The notes under the pieces were generated by a model. It saw only the letters and a list, made by a program, of their open reading frames with translations, was not told the DNA's origin and made no database searches. 64,000 nucleotides of DNA from Salinisphaera aquimarina (GTDB lineage: Bacteria; Pseudomonadota; Gammaproteobacteria; Nevskiales; Salinisphaeraceae), in assembly GCF_042643355.1 (NCBI RefSeq), contig NZ_JBHRSS010000006.1, positions 62,001-126,000 on the forward strand, given 5' to 3'. Numbering within the stretch: position 1 is the first letter of the stretch; every line of letters begins with the position of its first letter. This document shows, piece after piece, positions 25,593 to 35,516 of this stretch. Position numbers and translations under genes: made by a program.

Positions 25593-26597
25593 ATGCGCGC
25601 TACTGAAGGCCTTCGGTCACTGCGTCGTTGGGCCAAAATCCGACACAGTATTCCGTTACTAGAAGGCCGCGAATCGCGTGGCCATCAAGACCGCTTGATG
25701 TGGGAGTTGACTGGCCAGGCAATACGCCATGGCCTGCCCCGCCAGCGCAACCTGCGCCGGATCGAGACGTTCGTGCAGTTCGCCGGGTTTCCCCGTTCCG
25801 GTCACTCGTTGATCGGGTCGATCATCGATGCCCACCCGCAGGCTCGCGTCTCGCATGAATTGGATGCCATGGGGTTGCTGGCCAAGGGCATGCCGCAGCT
25901 GGCCATATTTGCACTCATCGATCGGATGGCCAGTGAGTTCACCCGGCACGGCCGCTACTGGAATGGCTACTGCTATCTCGTACCCGACGCCCACCACCAC
26001 ACGACAGCGCCGTTGCGCGTCATTGGCGACAAGAAGGGCGATGCGGCAGTGCGCTGGATCGCGAAGAATCCGGGCTTGCTGGATCGTCTTCAAACGGCTC
26101 GCGGACCCGCTCGGAAATGGATACTGGTGCTGCGCAATCCGTTCGACAATATCGCCACCATGTCGCTACGCCACGGCCGCGCCTACGACGCGCTCAAGAC
26201 CGATACCGAAAATCCTGCCGACTTTCCCCAGGCACTCAAAGACAAACAGCGTGAAGGCGTCATCGCCAGCGAGGCGCTGGACAGTCAGATCGACGAGTAC
26301 ATCAGCCTTTGTCGTACCGTAGATGAAATGCGCCACAAGACGGCGGCCGACGATTGGCTGGATTTGAGCCTCGAGGAGCTGACCGCTGACCCGTCGCCGC
26401 AGATTACGCGGCTGATCGAATTTCTCGATCTGCCGCCGGTTCCCGGCTATGTCGCGCAATGCGCGTCCATGGTCAATCCGCGCGCCAACCAGACACGCGA
26501 TCTGATCGAATGGCCCCAGGCCAAGAAAGATCGAGTACGGGCTCTATGCGGCGAGTTTTCGTTCCTGCAACGTTATGGGGCCGATCATGTCGGATAG
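25593..26597 (+). CDS. Sulfotransferase domain protein
   Basis: A 334-residue PAPS-dependent sulfotransferase-like enzyme. The 5'-phosphosulfate loop FAGFPRSGHSLIGSIID is at about residues 63-79 and the 3'-phosphate motif VLRNPFDNIATMSLRHG at about 185-201. A GGGAG ribosome site precedes the ATG. It begins a three-gene operon with a glycosyltransferase and a propeller protein, overlapping the next gene by 11 nt. It likely sulfates a sugar residue of the polymer or a lipid carrier intermediate. Confidence 0.87.
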   Translation: MRATEGLRSLRRWAKIRHSIPLLEGRESRGHQDRLMWELTGQAIRHGLPRQRNLRRIETFVQFAGFPRSGHSLIGSIIDAHPQARVSHELDAMGLLAKGMPQLAIFALIDRMASEFTRHGRYWNGYCYLVPDAHHHTTAPLRVIGDKKGDAAVRWIAKNPGLLDRLQTARGPARKWILVLRNPFDNIATMSLRHGRAYDALKTDTENPADFPQALKDKQREGVIASEALDSQIDEYISLCRTVDEMRHKTAADDWLDLSLEELTADPSPQITRLIEFLDLPPVPGYVAQCASMVNPRANQTRDLIEWPQAKKDRVRALCGEFSFLQRYGADHVG

Positions 26598-27567
26598 CCT
26601 GCTTACCCATGTTCACGTGGTGAGCTGTGTCGGCGTCGACACCGAGTACAGCCATCTGCCGCATTTTCTGGCCCATTATCGGTCGCTCGGCGTGCCTGTG
26701 AGGAATATGCACATCACTCTGAATACCGACGATGCCAACTCGCCGAATCTGCAACGGGCCGAGGCCTTACTGGACGAGCACGGCGTCGCCGCGCCGACGA
26801 TATGGATTGCGCCCTACACCAGTGAGAGCATGTGGGCCCGGCGACGCGCGGTCCAGCAGGGGCAGGTACCCGCAGATCACTGGGTTATCAGCGCCGATGT
26901 AGACGAACTGCACGAATATCCCGCGCCGCTCGCCGACTTTCTCGAGCACTGCGACGCACGGCGCGTGAACTGTGTACAGGGCGTCTTCATCGATCGGCTG
27001 GCACCCGATGGGCATCTGGTGCCAGTGCGGGAGGATGAGCCGATTCAAGCGACCTTCCCTATTCAGGCTGACGTACAGTGCCGTATCGCCCAGCAGGGAG
27101 AAAATCATAACTGGCACGGTACGGTGAAGCTGATGGCGATGAAAGGCAGCATCCTGCCCACCCGGGGCGGCCATCATCCAGAAGACGGCCCGGAACCGAT
27201 TCGCTATCTGTACGGTCGTCAGCTGGCGGCGTTTCCATATATCGGGCAGGCCTGGTTTCGCTTTCTGATACCGCTGCGCGTTCATCATTTCAAATGGACC
27301 GGCTCGATGGCCGATACGCTGCGGCGCCGACTCGCTACGCCCGGTGTCAGCGTGGCCGGCGCTGAATACGGCCAGAAACTGCTTGATTACATCGAGACAC
27401 ACGGCCGGATTCGGCCCAAGGATGTTGCGATCCGGTCGCCCTCGTGGCTCACCGATCGGTTCTGGCGCCAGCGCACGGCCGGTCTGTCTGCCCTGAATGC
27501 CCTGCACTGGTACGCCGGCCGTTCGCGTGGCGTTGCAGGCCGCCTGAAGAAAAGGTTCTCCCGATGA
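26587..27567 (+). CDS. Glycosyltransferase family 2-like protein (Glyco_tranf_2_4 type)
   Basis: A 326-residue predicted glycosyltransferase with an N-terminal segment HVVSCVGVDTEYSHLPHFLAHYRSLGV and an acidic DxD-like motif in WVISADVDELHEYP, as in the Glyco_tranf_2_4 family, where Asp residues bind the nucleotide sugar and metal. The start at 26587 gives MSDSLLTHV; an upstream ATG in frame at 26575 adds four residues. It is coupled to both neighbours: 11-nt overlap with the sulfotransferase and ATGA overlap with the next gene. Confidence 0.8.
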   Translation: MSDSLLTHVHVVSCVGVDTEYSHLPHFLAHYRSLGVPVRNMHITLNTDDANSPNLQRAEALLDEHGVAAPTIWIAPYTSESMWARRRAVQQGQVPADHWVISADVDELHEYPAPLADFLEHCDARRVNCVQGVFIDRLAPDGHLVPVREDEPIQATFPIQADVQCRIAQQGENHNWHGTVKLMAMKGSILPTRGGHHPEDGPEPIRYLYGRQLAAFPYIGQAWFRFLIPLRVHHFKWTGSMADTLRRRLATPGVSVAGAEYGQKLLDYIETHGRIRPKDVAIRSPSWLTDRFWRQRTAGLSALNALHWYAGRSRGVAGRLKKRFSR

Positions 27568-28742
27568 GCAACTGGCAGCTGACACAACTTACCCACGGGA
27601 GCGCCGAGCGCGCGTATCACGCCCACAGCTATTACGATATCCGCGTATTCGATACGACCAGCCGCTACATCGCAGCCCACCGGACACACTTTGCCGAGCG
27701 CCCGCCCACAGCCGATGACCGCATCGAAATCGGCATCATCGATCTGGACAAGGACGGCGAATGGAAAACCATTGGCAGCAGTACCGCCTGGAGCTGGCAA
27801 CAAGGACCGATGGCGCAATGGGTCCCCGGCCGCGCGCAACTGGTATGGAATGACCGCGAGGGCAGGCGGTTCGTGACCCGCCTGCACGACATGGATACAG
27901 GGCAGACGCGCACATTGCCCCAGCCGACCTACGCTATCGATCCGAGCGGCGGCTTTGGCATGTCGCTGAACATGGCGCGGCTGGATGCGGTACGCCCGGG
28001 CTATGGCTACGTCGGCGGGCGTGGCGCGCAGTTGCGCAGTCGTCACTCGCGGCGCGACGGGGTATGGCGACAGAATCTCGATGACGGCAAGACAGAACTG
28101 GTGCTGTCGCTGCACCGCGCAGTACGGTTTCTATACGCCCAGCTCGGCGTTCGTACCAGCCTGCGTTATCGACTGAATCACTACCGTTACTGGTTCAACC
28201 ACGTGAAACTGTCGCCAGACGGCACGCGTTTCACCGTGAAACTACGCTTCCGGGGCACCGGCAAAAACAGCGGCTGGAACGACACGATGGGCGTCAGCCT
28301 GACCTGCGGCGCGGATGGCAAGGATCTGCGCCTGCTGAGCAACGCCACATCGCATGTGATCTGGCTGGATAACCAGAGCCTTTACCTGTGGCGCGTGGAC
28401 GGCTTCTATCTCTATGAAGACGCGGCACCCAAGGGCCGCGTCCTGCGTCAGATCGCCCCGGAATCGCTCGGCAAGAATGCGCACGTGCGTTACTTCCCCG
28501 GCTCGGAAGACCGGTTTGTCTACGATACGCCGTATCAGGAGACGATCGATCTGCTGATCTACGACGAGACAGAACACACTGCCCTGCCTATTGCGCAATT
28601 CGGCAACCACGACCCCAAGAACGGACCTTATCGCTGCGACCTGCACCCCTGCCCGAGCCCGGACGGGCAGAAAATAGTGGTCACATCACTTGCCGACGGC
28701 GGGCGCCAGCTCTACCTGCTCAAGCGCGAGCCGACGGACTGA
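27564..28742 (+). CDS. WD40-like beta-propeller protein of unknown function
   Basis: A 392-residue protein with repeated beta-blade patterns ending in VKLSPDGTRFTVKLRF, HPCPSPDGQKIVVTSLADG and similar SPDG motifs, which are typical of TolB/PD40 propellers. No signal peptide is visible, so it is probably cytoplasmic. It overlaps the glycosyltransferase by ATGA. Similar proteins occur in glycan loci, but the role is not known to me. Confidence 0.72.
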   Translation: MSNWQLTQLTHGSAERAYHAHSYYDIRVFDTTSRYIAAHRTHFAERPPTADDRIEIGIIDLDKDGEWKTIGSSTAWSWQQGPMAQWVPGRAQLVWNDREGRRFVTRLHDMDTGQTRTLPQPTYAIDPSGGFGMSLNMARLDAVRPGYGYVGGRGAQLRSRHSRRDGVWRQNLDDGKTELVLSLHRAVRFLYAQLGVRTSLRYRLNHYRYWFNHVKLSPDGTRFTVKLRFRGTGKNSGWNDTMGVSLTCGADGKDLRLLSNATSHVIWLDNQSLYLWRVDGFYLYEDAAPKGRVLRQIAPESLGKNAHVRYFPGSEDRFVYDTPYQETIDLLIYDETEHTALPIAQFGNHDPKNGPYRCDLHPCPSPDGQKIVVTSLADGGRQLYLLKREPTD

Positions 28743-28747
28743 TTCAT

Positions 28748-29956
28748 CTAGCGTAGAGCCGCGGCGCCACGGCGGGCCAACAGCGTGCCGGTAGCGGCCA
28801 GCAGCCGGAGCGCGGCGCGGCTATCGCCGGCGCGCTGGAAACGGCGAGCGCCCCAGTAGAAACCACGCGCCGCGGCCGTCATCAACGCCACGCGCCGCGA
28901 GCGGTTGTATGCGCCGCCACCAATACCACGCGCCAGCGCTCTGGCCGCGCCAATGTAGTGTCGCTTTTCGATATTCGCGGCATGTTGAACCAGCGCTACA
29001 GCAGCCATCCACTGATCATCGGGCAAGACAGGCCGGCATGCGATCGATTCGATATCCGCCACGGCCTCTTCGAAAAGACCGTGTGAAAACATGACACGGC
29101 TGCGCCCGAGGATTGCATCCACCTGCTCGCGCGCGCTCAGCGTTTTGCTATCTCCGACGCCCTTCCAGTCGCGCAGATAGGCGCTCAGGGGCAAGCTCGT
29201 CCAGTAAGGACGGACTATCTTGCGGTCATACTTGGACCACATCTTCTGGCGCTCGTGTTCCCGATGGCGCTCCGCGGCCGGACCGCGCCCGCCCGAATGC
29301 TCTCGCATGACAAACGTTGGCGCCTGCGTGCTCACACCCGTATAACGCCGGGCCAGCTTGAGCATGACGTCATAATCCTGGCCGCGAAGCAACGAGGTCT
29401 GGAACCGGCCGACCTGCTCCATGATGCGCCGCGGAATCATCATGCCCTGAAGATAGATAAGAAAATATTCCCCCCATTCGAGGGTGCTCAGAAACAGATC
29501 GTCGGGCGTGGCGGTCTGGCGATGTCTGCGCGCCGTGTGGCGCGATTGTTGCCAGATCGAATCACCGGGAAAGCGCTCGTCGAACACAAGATTCGGGCCA
29601 TAGGAGTACTCGGCGCCCGGGGTCGTCGTGAGTACGCCTAGATGCAGGGCCAATGCGTCGGGCAACAAGACGTCATCGTCGTCGAAGAACACCAGGTGGG
29701 AGCCACGGGCGTTCTCGATACCCAGATTCAGTGCCGTGGGACGGCCCTGATTCGGTTGCTGGAAATAACGGACATTCGCTGCATACTCCATCGCCACCGC
29801 GTGCGTACCGTCGTCGGAGCCGTCGTCAATAACCAGAATCTCGTCTGGCGGGCGCGACTGAGAAAGTAGGCTATCAAGACATTCCGGAAGATAATGAGCG
29901 CGGTTGTACGTGGCAACGATGACGCTCACCGTTGGTTCGGCGTGAGTATGGGTCAT
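28748..29956 (-). CDS. Glycosyltransferase family 2 with helical C-terminal extension
   Basis: A 402-residue GT-A fold enzyme: VSVIVATYNRAHYLPECLDSLL (nucleotide site), EILVIDDGSDDGT, and FFDDDDVLLPDAL (DxD, metal). After about residue 230 a helical, Arg/Ala-rich extension of unknown role follows. It is a clear paralogue of the gene at 62445-63611, sharing TLEWGEYFLIYLQGM, LRGQDYDVMLKLA and the rest of the layout. It is last in a flippase-small ORF-GT run and is convergent with the propeller gene (5 bp). Confidence 0.9.
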   Translation of the reverse strand: MTHTHAEPTVSVIVATYNRAHYLPECLDSLLSQSRPPDEILVIDDGSDDGTHAVAMEYAANVRYFQQPNQGRPTALNLGIENARGSHLVFFDDDDVLLPDALALHLGVLTTTPGAEYSYGPNLVFDERFPGDSIWQQSRHTARRHRQTATPDDLFLSTLEWGEYFLIYLQGMMIPRRIMEQVGRFQTSLLRGQDYDVMLKLARRYTGVSTQAPTFVMREHSGGRGPAAERHREHERQKMWSKYDRKIVRPYWTSLPLSAYLRDWKGVGDSKTLSAREQVDAILGRSRVMFSHGLFEEAVADIESIACRPVLPDDQWMAAVALVQHAANIEKRHYIGAARALARGIGGGAYNRSRRVALMTAAARGFYWGARRFQRAGDSRAALRLLAATGTLLARRGAAALR

Positions 29957-29959
29957 GCC

Positions 29960-30199
29960 CTATGTCTCTTGTAGGTCGGTCTGGGTCGCACTGGGCGATA
30001 GTCCCGAAAACGGACGTTTCGCCAATTTAAGCAAGAGTATCGAACGGCGCGGATCGAGCTCGGTGCGTGTATCAACACCGAATATTCGCGCGACGGAGGA
30101 GCGGACATCGCCGCCCTCGCACTCCACGATAGATCGACTATCAACGCGCGCGTGTTCATCTTCGCCAAGAGAATCGGCGATTCGATGACGCGCGGGCAA
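29960..30199 (-). CDS. Small ORF between flippase and glycosyltransferase
   Basis: A 79-codon frame with a TTG start lies exactly between the flippase stop (10 nt before) and the glycosyltransferase ATG (3 nt after), which is operon-like spacing. The product has an acidic first half and a hydrophobic-basic patch (RSILLLKLAKRPF) near residue 55. I recognise no family. It could be a real small protein or the remnant C-terminus of a deleted enzyme. A second overlapping frame with a GTG start at 30213 is less plausible. Confidence 0.45.
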   Translation of the reverse strand: MPARHRIADSLGEDEHARVDSRSIVECEGGDVRSSVARIFGVDTRTELDPRRSILLLKLAKRPFSGLSPSATQTDLQET

Positions 30200-30209
30200 T
30201 CCGTGGTCG

Positions 30210-31691
30210 TCACGTACGAATCATGCCAATTCGGCGCATCGCCATGCTACGCCAATCGGCCATCTCGTCCCACAATGGGTGGCTGGTGAGCCATAAGCCC
30301 ATTAGCCACGACAGGCCGGTAGCGATTCCGCCCAACAGCAAGGGCAGAAACAGATTGTCTGCGGATGGAGGGGCCATGACAACGAGGACACAGGGCATCA
30401 CCATCGTGATGGCGGTCGATATCAGGCTGGGTACGACGGCTCTGGCACAGTCGCCTACCGTCATTGACGTATGGCGACACAGCACCAGGATCCAGGCGCT
30501 GCTGTTGACGGCGGACACCAGAATCTGCCCGGCCGCAATCGCGGTCAAGCCATAAAAAGCGGTAATAATGAGCACCATGAGCCGAAACAGTTGTGTAATC
30601 AGGGTCATCCGCGTCACCAAACCAGCGCGCCCGATCGCGACAAGCAGTTGCGGGGTATCCATGTTGACCACCGACACAACGGCCGCGATGGCAAGCAATT
30701 GCAGAATGGGCACGGCGCCGTCCCACTGGTCGCCAAACATGATTCGCATGATCGGAAACGCCATAAGCGCGGCGAAGAGCAGGAAAGGCCAGCTGAAACC
30801 GGTCACATAGGTCGTGGATTTCAGATACAGCAGATGCGCGTTCTGGGCGCGCTGGTTGTCGCGAGCGTACGCCGGGAATGTAACCTGTCCGATGGCCGCC
30901 AGAATGTTCTGGCGAAACATGTTGATCAGGCCCTTGCCGCGACTGAAAAGACCCACGGCGGCAAAATCGAGCGCTCTGGCAATCACGAAATCGGGCGCGG
31001 CATTACCGACCTGAGAGATGATATCGGCCGTCGTCCGGTGAATACCGAAATGCGTCACATCCCGCCAATGATGCAGCCCCAGACCGCGGATACGATAGTG
31101 CCGCCCCCAGGTCATACAGCCGATGATCGTAGCCACCATACCGAACACCGACCCCCAGGCCATGCTGTAATAACTGAAGCCAAGATAAGCCAGTCCGATC
31201 GTCACCGCACTCTGGGTCGCCTGCTGTGCAAGATTGATTCGGTAGATGATGCCGAACTGCATCGTGCGCTTGAGCAACGCATTGACGGTAGAACCGAACG
31301 GCAACAGGATGAAATTGAGCGCCAGAATCTGGAGCACTGTCTGCAGACCGGCTTCGCCATACAGATGGGCGACAAGACCGCTACCTGCAAACACGAGCAA
31401 GGCCAGCAGCCACGCGATGCTCAGATTGATGGTAAAAGCAGACCGCGCCATCGAGTCGTCAAGGTCGCGCGCTTGCACGAGATAATCAGACACCCCGAAA
31501 TCGCGCAACGCATGAACCAGGGTTACAAATGTAAAGGCCAGCGAATAGACGCCGACCTGTGCCGGGGTGAGCAGGCGACTGACGATCATCACGGTCGGCA
31601 GCGTCATCAGGAGATTGGTATAGCGACGTCCGAACGACCATACGAGCGATCGCCGGACCGACATCGGCGCCGCTGGAGAGGATTTCGCCAT
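30210..31691 (-). CDS. Oligosaccharide flippase (Wzx / MOP superfamily)
   Basis: A 493-residue integral membrane protein with about 12-14 hydrophobic helices, including VGVYSLAFTFVTLVHALRDFG, an early motif of Wzx/WzxC-type proteins (SRLLTPAQVGVYSL). It would flip undecaprenyl-linked repeat units to the periplasm. The start MAKSSPAAP is chosen over an upstream in-frame Met because of the usual N-terminal length. It heads the minus-strand run with the small ORF and the glycosyltransferase. No Wzy or Wzc/Wza is visible in the window. Confidence 0.9.
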   Translation of the reverse strand: MAKSSPAAPMSVRRSLVWSFGRRYTNLLMTLPTVMIVSRLLTPAQVGVYSLAFTFVTLVHALRDFGVSDYLVQARDLDDSMARSAFTINLSIAWLLALLVFAGSGLVAHLYGEAGLQTVLQILALNFILLPFGSTVNALLKRTMQFGIIYRINLAQQATQSAVTIGLAYLGFSYYSMAWGSVFGMVATIIGCMTWGRHYRIRGLGLHHWRDVTHFGIHRTTADIISQVGNAAPDFVIARALDFAAVGLFSRGKGLINMFRQNILAAIGQVTFPAYARDNQRAQNAHLLYLKSTTYVTGFSWPFLLFAALMAFPIMRIMFGDQWDGAVPILQLLAIAAVVSVVNMDTPQLLVAIGRAGLVTRMTLITQLFRLMVLIITAFYGLTAIAAGQILVSAVNSSAWILVLCRHTSMTVGDCARAVVPSLISTAITMVMPCVLVVMAPPSADNLFLPLLLGGIATGLSWLMGLWLTSHPLWDEMADWRSMAMRRIGMIRT

Positions 31692-32021
31692 GAGTTCTAC
31701 GCCTGCTGTAACGAGCACTGGGTTGCTTGATCGAGTGCGCCGATCACATAGTGCGATTGGATTGGCGCCGCGGGTATCCTCGCCCCTCGGTTGAAGGGCG
31801 GGATTGTCTCACGCTTGCTAACGAACTTTAGCGGGCCTGCCGAAAACGGACATTGAGAAGACGTCGTCCAACGCAGGTCATCTGGGGCACCGACATCGCG
31901 GTAGATACGTCATCCAAACAGACACGCTGCGCAACAACCGCGTTTTCGAGTCGCTATACGACCGGTGCGCGCCCGGCTCACGCCGAAACATCCGTAACCG
32001 TGGCGCTTCAGTCAGGCATCC
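31692..32021. other. Intergenic region upstream of the flippase
   Basis: 330 bp with no supportable gene. It probably holds the promoter for the flippase and the end of the galE-toroid transcript. Confidence 0.4.
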
Positions 32022-33308
32022 TTAAACACCACCCTCTGCCAACATCAGTTCCATGCGCTGCGCATCCAGCGTGAACTTGGCTGCCCAGTTCAGATATTGA
32101 TACTGTCCGTAGACGCCGCTCACCGGAAACGAGCCTTTCACGCCGCCACGATGATCGGGCCCGCCTTCGAGGTTGATTGTCCGACGCACATACGCGTTGG
32201 CCCGCAGCGCCGCGTCCACATAATCAGCACGCCCCAGTTCGAGGCCCAGCAGGAACCAGCACAACGAAATCTGGGATGTTCCGGTAAGACATGTATAAGG
32301 CGCGGCGGCGAACCATCCCGAGTCCAGATGACCGGGAATATGCCCATCGTGTTCTGTGACCCGGATCAATGCGTCAGCCGTGCGGCAGGCCGAATCCAGA
32401 AAGATCGGGTCGCGCGACAGCCGATACGCTTCGATCACACCGCGCATGGCATAGCCGATCGTATGCGTCAGCGGGCGCCTTGAATCCTCGAGGTCGTTGT
32501 CGGCAAACCAGCCGTTAGCAGACTGACGGCTCAGTGCCCACCGCACTTGAGCCAGGCCCGCTTGCGCATAGCCCTGCCCAGGTGCGACGCGTTCGGCTTC
32601 GAAAAGCCCCCAGGACACGTGGGTTTCGTAGGTCTTGTCACCCTCTTTCGCAAACGGCGTCGCATGCTGACGCCACGCGCCATCGCTGTCCTGGCTGTCA
32701 CGCAGAAAGCGCGCGGCCGCGTGCATCGCGTTCATGTAGCGCTCGTCGCTCCAATAGTGCGCGCCCGCGGCGAGGCCAATCAGAATCTGGCCTGTATTGA
32801 AGGTGACCGCAATCCGCGGCTTTTGCGATACGGTTCCACCTTGAAAGCCCCCATTGTCCATCTGGATTGCGACGAGCCAATCGAGGCAATGCCGTGCGCG
32901 CTCCGCAAGCCGCCTGTCCTGCTGGAAACCGGCTTCGGACAACAATGTCGGAACGATATAGCCGGAGGTTTCCGGATAGCTCTCGTTCCATCCTGTCAAT
33001 AGACTGTAATCACGAGCAAAGCCGCCGTCACTGCTGCGACTTTCGTCCTGGGCACGGCCCAGCCACTCGGTGATTGCCGGAATGACCGCCTGCGCTCCGG
33101 GATCGTGATCAGGCAATCCCTGACGGTCGCGCCGGCATTCTTCACGTGCTTCCTCAGGCAGTCGGACGTAATCGACCCAGTCTCTGAGGTTGGCGTACGT
33201 GCCGTCCGACAGCGTAGTCCTGGCGATTTTTCGTAGCACGGCTCCTCCAGCGGTACGTCCTCCATTCGTTTCGATAATTCGGGCGTCATCGTTTGTGCGT
33301 CTGCGCAT
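32022..33308 (-). CDS. Alpha/alpha-toroid (six-hairpin-like) polysaccharide-associated protein
   Basis: A 428-residue soluble protein built of helical hairpin repeats (PETSGYIVPTLLSEAG, VAIQMDNGGFQGG, FNTGQILIGLAAG, DGAWRQHATPF, ETHVSWGLFEAER, GYAMRGVIEAYRL, LTGTSQISLCWFLLG). The pattern resembles prenyltransferase/squalene-cyclase-like or unsaturated-glucuronyl-hydrolase-like toroids found in exopolysaccharide clusters (VpsJ-type annotation). There is no signal peptide. It is coupled to galE by a TGATG overlap. Enzymatic activity is unproven; a hydrolase or lyase is possible. Confidence 0.7.
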   Translation of the reverse strand: MRRRTNDDARIIETNGGRTAGGAVLRKIARTTLSDGTYANLRDWVDYVRLPEEAREECRRDRQGLPDHDPGAQAVIPAITEWLGRAQDESRSSDGGFARDYSLLTGWNESYPETSGYIVPTLLSEAGFQQDRRLAERARHCLDWLVAIQMDNGGFQGGTVSQKPRIAVTFNTGQILIGLAAGAHYWSDERYMNAMHAAARFLRDSQDSDGAWRQHATPFAKEGDKTYETHVSWGLFEAERVAPGQGYAQAGLAQVRWALSRQSANGWFADNDLEDSRRPLTHTIGYAMRGVIEAYRLSRDPIFLDSACRTADALIRVTEHDGHIPGHLDSGWFAAAPYTCLTGTSQISLCWFLLGLELGRADYVDAALRANAYVRRTINLEGGPDHRGGVKGSFPVSGVYGQYQYLNWAAKFTLDAQRMELMLAEGGV

Positions 33309-34327
33309 CACGCTTGGCCGAAACCTGTCGGATTCTCGGTCTGCCAGCGCCAGGAGTCGCACATGATCTCGTCCAGTCCGCGTTCAGCACGCCAGCCCAG
33401 TTCGCGATCTGCCTTCTGAGCATCGGCCCAGCATTCGGCAATATCGCCAGCCCGGCGGCCTACCAGCTTGTAAGGTATCGGCTTGCCGGATATTTTCTCG
33501 AACGCGCTGATCATCTCCAGCACTGAATAGCCGCGCCCGGTACCTAGATTCCAGGTATGCAGACCACCCTTTTCGGCTACCTGGCGCAACGCGTTCAGAT
33601 GGCCGGCGGCCAGATCCATTACATGGATATAATCGCGAACGCCGGTACCGTCAGCGGTCGGGTAGTCGCTCCCATAAACCGACAATTCGTCCAGTCGGCC
33701 CACGCCAACCTGGGTGATGAACGGCAAAAGATTGTTGGGCTGACCAGTAGGATCCTCGCCAATCCGGCCGCTGGGATGCGCGCCCACCGGGTTGAAATAT
33801 CGCAGCAAAGCCACTGACCATCTTGAATCAGCGGCGTGCAGATCCTTCAGGATCCACTCAATCATCAATTTGGAACTGCCGTATGGATTGGTCGGGCGCC
33901 CCGTCGGTGCTTGTTCGGACAGCGGCATCTGCTTCGACTCGGCATACACCGTGGCCGACGAACTGAAGACCAGCGTCCGGATACCGGCACGCTCCAGCGC
34001 TTCGCAAAGGCACAGCGTGCCGTTGACGTTGTTGTCGTAATACGCGATCGGCTGCTGCGTGCTTTCGCCGACGGCCTTCAAGCCAGCGAAATGAATGACT
34101 GACTCGATGGGCTGACTGGCGAGCACCTCGTCCAGACGTACCCCATCGCGGATATCGCCTTCGTAAAAGATGATCGAGCGCCCAGTCAATTGCTCGACGC
34201 GTGTGAGCGACTCACGCGAGGCGTTCGACAGGTTGTCGTAGACCACGACATCCAGCCCGGCCTCCAAAAGCACGAGTGCGGTGTGGGACCCGATGAATCC
34301 GGCGCCGCCGGTCAGAAGAATTGCCAT
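33308..34327 (-). CDS. galE: UDP-glucose 4-epimerase
   Basis: Interconverts UDP-glucose and UDP-galactose. The 339-residue SDR has the NAD motif LLTGGAGFIGSHTAL, VIHFAGLKAVGES, catalytic SSSATVY and the YxxxK motif in NPYGSSKLMIE, then LLRYFNPVGAHPSG. All family positions are present. It supplies UDP-Gal (or GalNAc) for the glycan. It is followed by the toroid protein with overlapping stop and start. Confidence 0.96.
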   Translation of the reverse strand: MAILLTGGAGFIGSHTALVLLEAGLDVVVYDNLSNASRESLTRVEQLTGRSIIFYEGDIRDGVRLDEVLASQPIESVIHFAGLKAVGESTQQPIAYYDNNVNGTLCLCEALERAGIRTLVFSSSATVYAESKQMPLSEQAPTGRPTNPYGSSKLMIEWILKDLHAADSRWSVALLRYFNPVGAHPSGRIGEDPTGQPNNLLPFITQVGVGRLDELSVYGSDYPTADGTGVRDYIHVMDLAAGHLNALRQVAEKGGLHTWNLGTGRGYSVLEMISAFEKISGKPIPYKLVGRRAGDIAECWADAQKADRELGWRAERGLDEIMCDSWRWQTENPTGFGQA

Positions 34328-34663
34328 GACAAAAGCTCCGAAAAATATTCAAACCGCCGCTCGAGCATGCACACAAGCCGCCCCGATCCGCGAGGTTATC
34401 AGCGGGGCGCTGGTTCGTAGCAACATCCCCGACTAGCGGACCATCCAAGGCGTCATATGGTGCTCAATCGCGGGCTGACGCGCCACGAAATCGTGCACCA
34501 CACCAGCGACAAGCGCCCTGATTGGCATCTGAGCCGGACATCGCGGCCAATCAATACGGGTGGCCGATCGTGCCTCTACTTTGAACATAGCGGCTGACTG
34601 CTCGCCAGGTGAAGGGGCGTACGCCAGCCGCCGGTGCATAGCCGCACAGTGCATTGTATGAAC
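34328..34663. other. Intergenic region upstream of galE
   Basis: 336 bp without a supportable gene, between galE and the frameshifted membrane-protein gene. A continuation of the membrane protein's first frame runs into this stretch (to 34576) but reads as low-quality Cys/Ser/Arg sequence, consistent with translation after the frameshift. Confidence 0.45.
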
Positions 34664-35421
34664 TCATGAGCGGCTGTCGAAATTTGTCGACACAGACAGC
34701 ACGTCAAGCCGCTGCGAAAGATAGCGCACCAGCGCCCCCGCAAATAATGCAACGCCGACCATTTCGAGGAACTCCTCAACTTCCGTCCCCCAAAGATACA
34801 GCGCGCTGCGTGGGCCAGCCGTATATTCAGTGTGTCCGTTGAAAGACTCGATGACCACCGCGCCGCAGACATAGACCCCCCGGCCAGAATAAAGCCCAGC
34901 GCCACTCTGCGGGGCAATCGATAGAGAAACGGAATATATGCAAGCGCTATTGCGCTGGTGAAAATCACCCCGCATACCAGCCACTGGTAAGACAGCAGGC
35001 CACCGCTGCGATCGCTCACGTCTGGCACAAGCTCCTGACCGACAGACGTGCCGAGCACCTCATGGATTCTCGCGACCTCGTCGACAGACAGCAATAGGAA
35101 AATCAGCGCAAGAAACAGCCACTGCCAGCACATGACGCGTTGCGCCGGATCCTCGACCAGCGAATGCGTCCAGAGCAAGAGGCTACAAGCAAGGAGGCCC
35201 AGCGAAGAAAACCACGTGGGTATGCTCGAGTCGCTGCCGAGATCAAACAGCGCATAGAATCCATAAACCTGATCAAACCGGTACATCAGTTTGGCCAGAA
35301 CAATGCAGGCTCCCGTCAAGGCAAAGAACACTGCCCCAGCCATTAACCACTTGCCCAGATTCTCCAGAGACAATACTAAGTTCAACGACGCATCCCCACG
35401 CGTCGGGTCGACAACTGCCAT
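34664..35421 (-). pseudogene. Polytopic membrane protein, frameshifted at a G6 tract
   Basis: The first 182 residues read as a good membrane protein: hydrophobic helices, then LSVDEVARIHEVLG and a helix at ALAYIPFLY ending GFILAGG. At a run of six G (plus strand C 34876-34881) the natural continuation moves to another frame, where VYVCGAVVIESF and WGTEVEEFLEMVGVALF finish a typical multi-helix protein of about 250 residues. One extra G would restore the gene. This may be a real mutation, phase variation or a sequencing error. The family has paired acidic motifs but no known function to me. It follows the Psd-like gene and the small membrane protein. Confidence 0.75.
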
Positions 35422-35516
35422 ACGCCCCCTTTCCGCCCCCGTATATCGACGGCGAAGATCCTCAATCGTGTGTTGACAGTGCCATTATCCGCGGGCGCGG
35501 GCGCAAGCGATACGAC

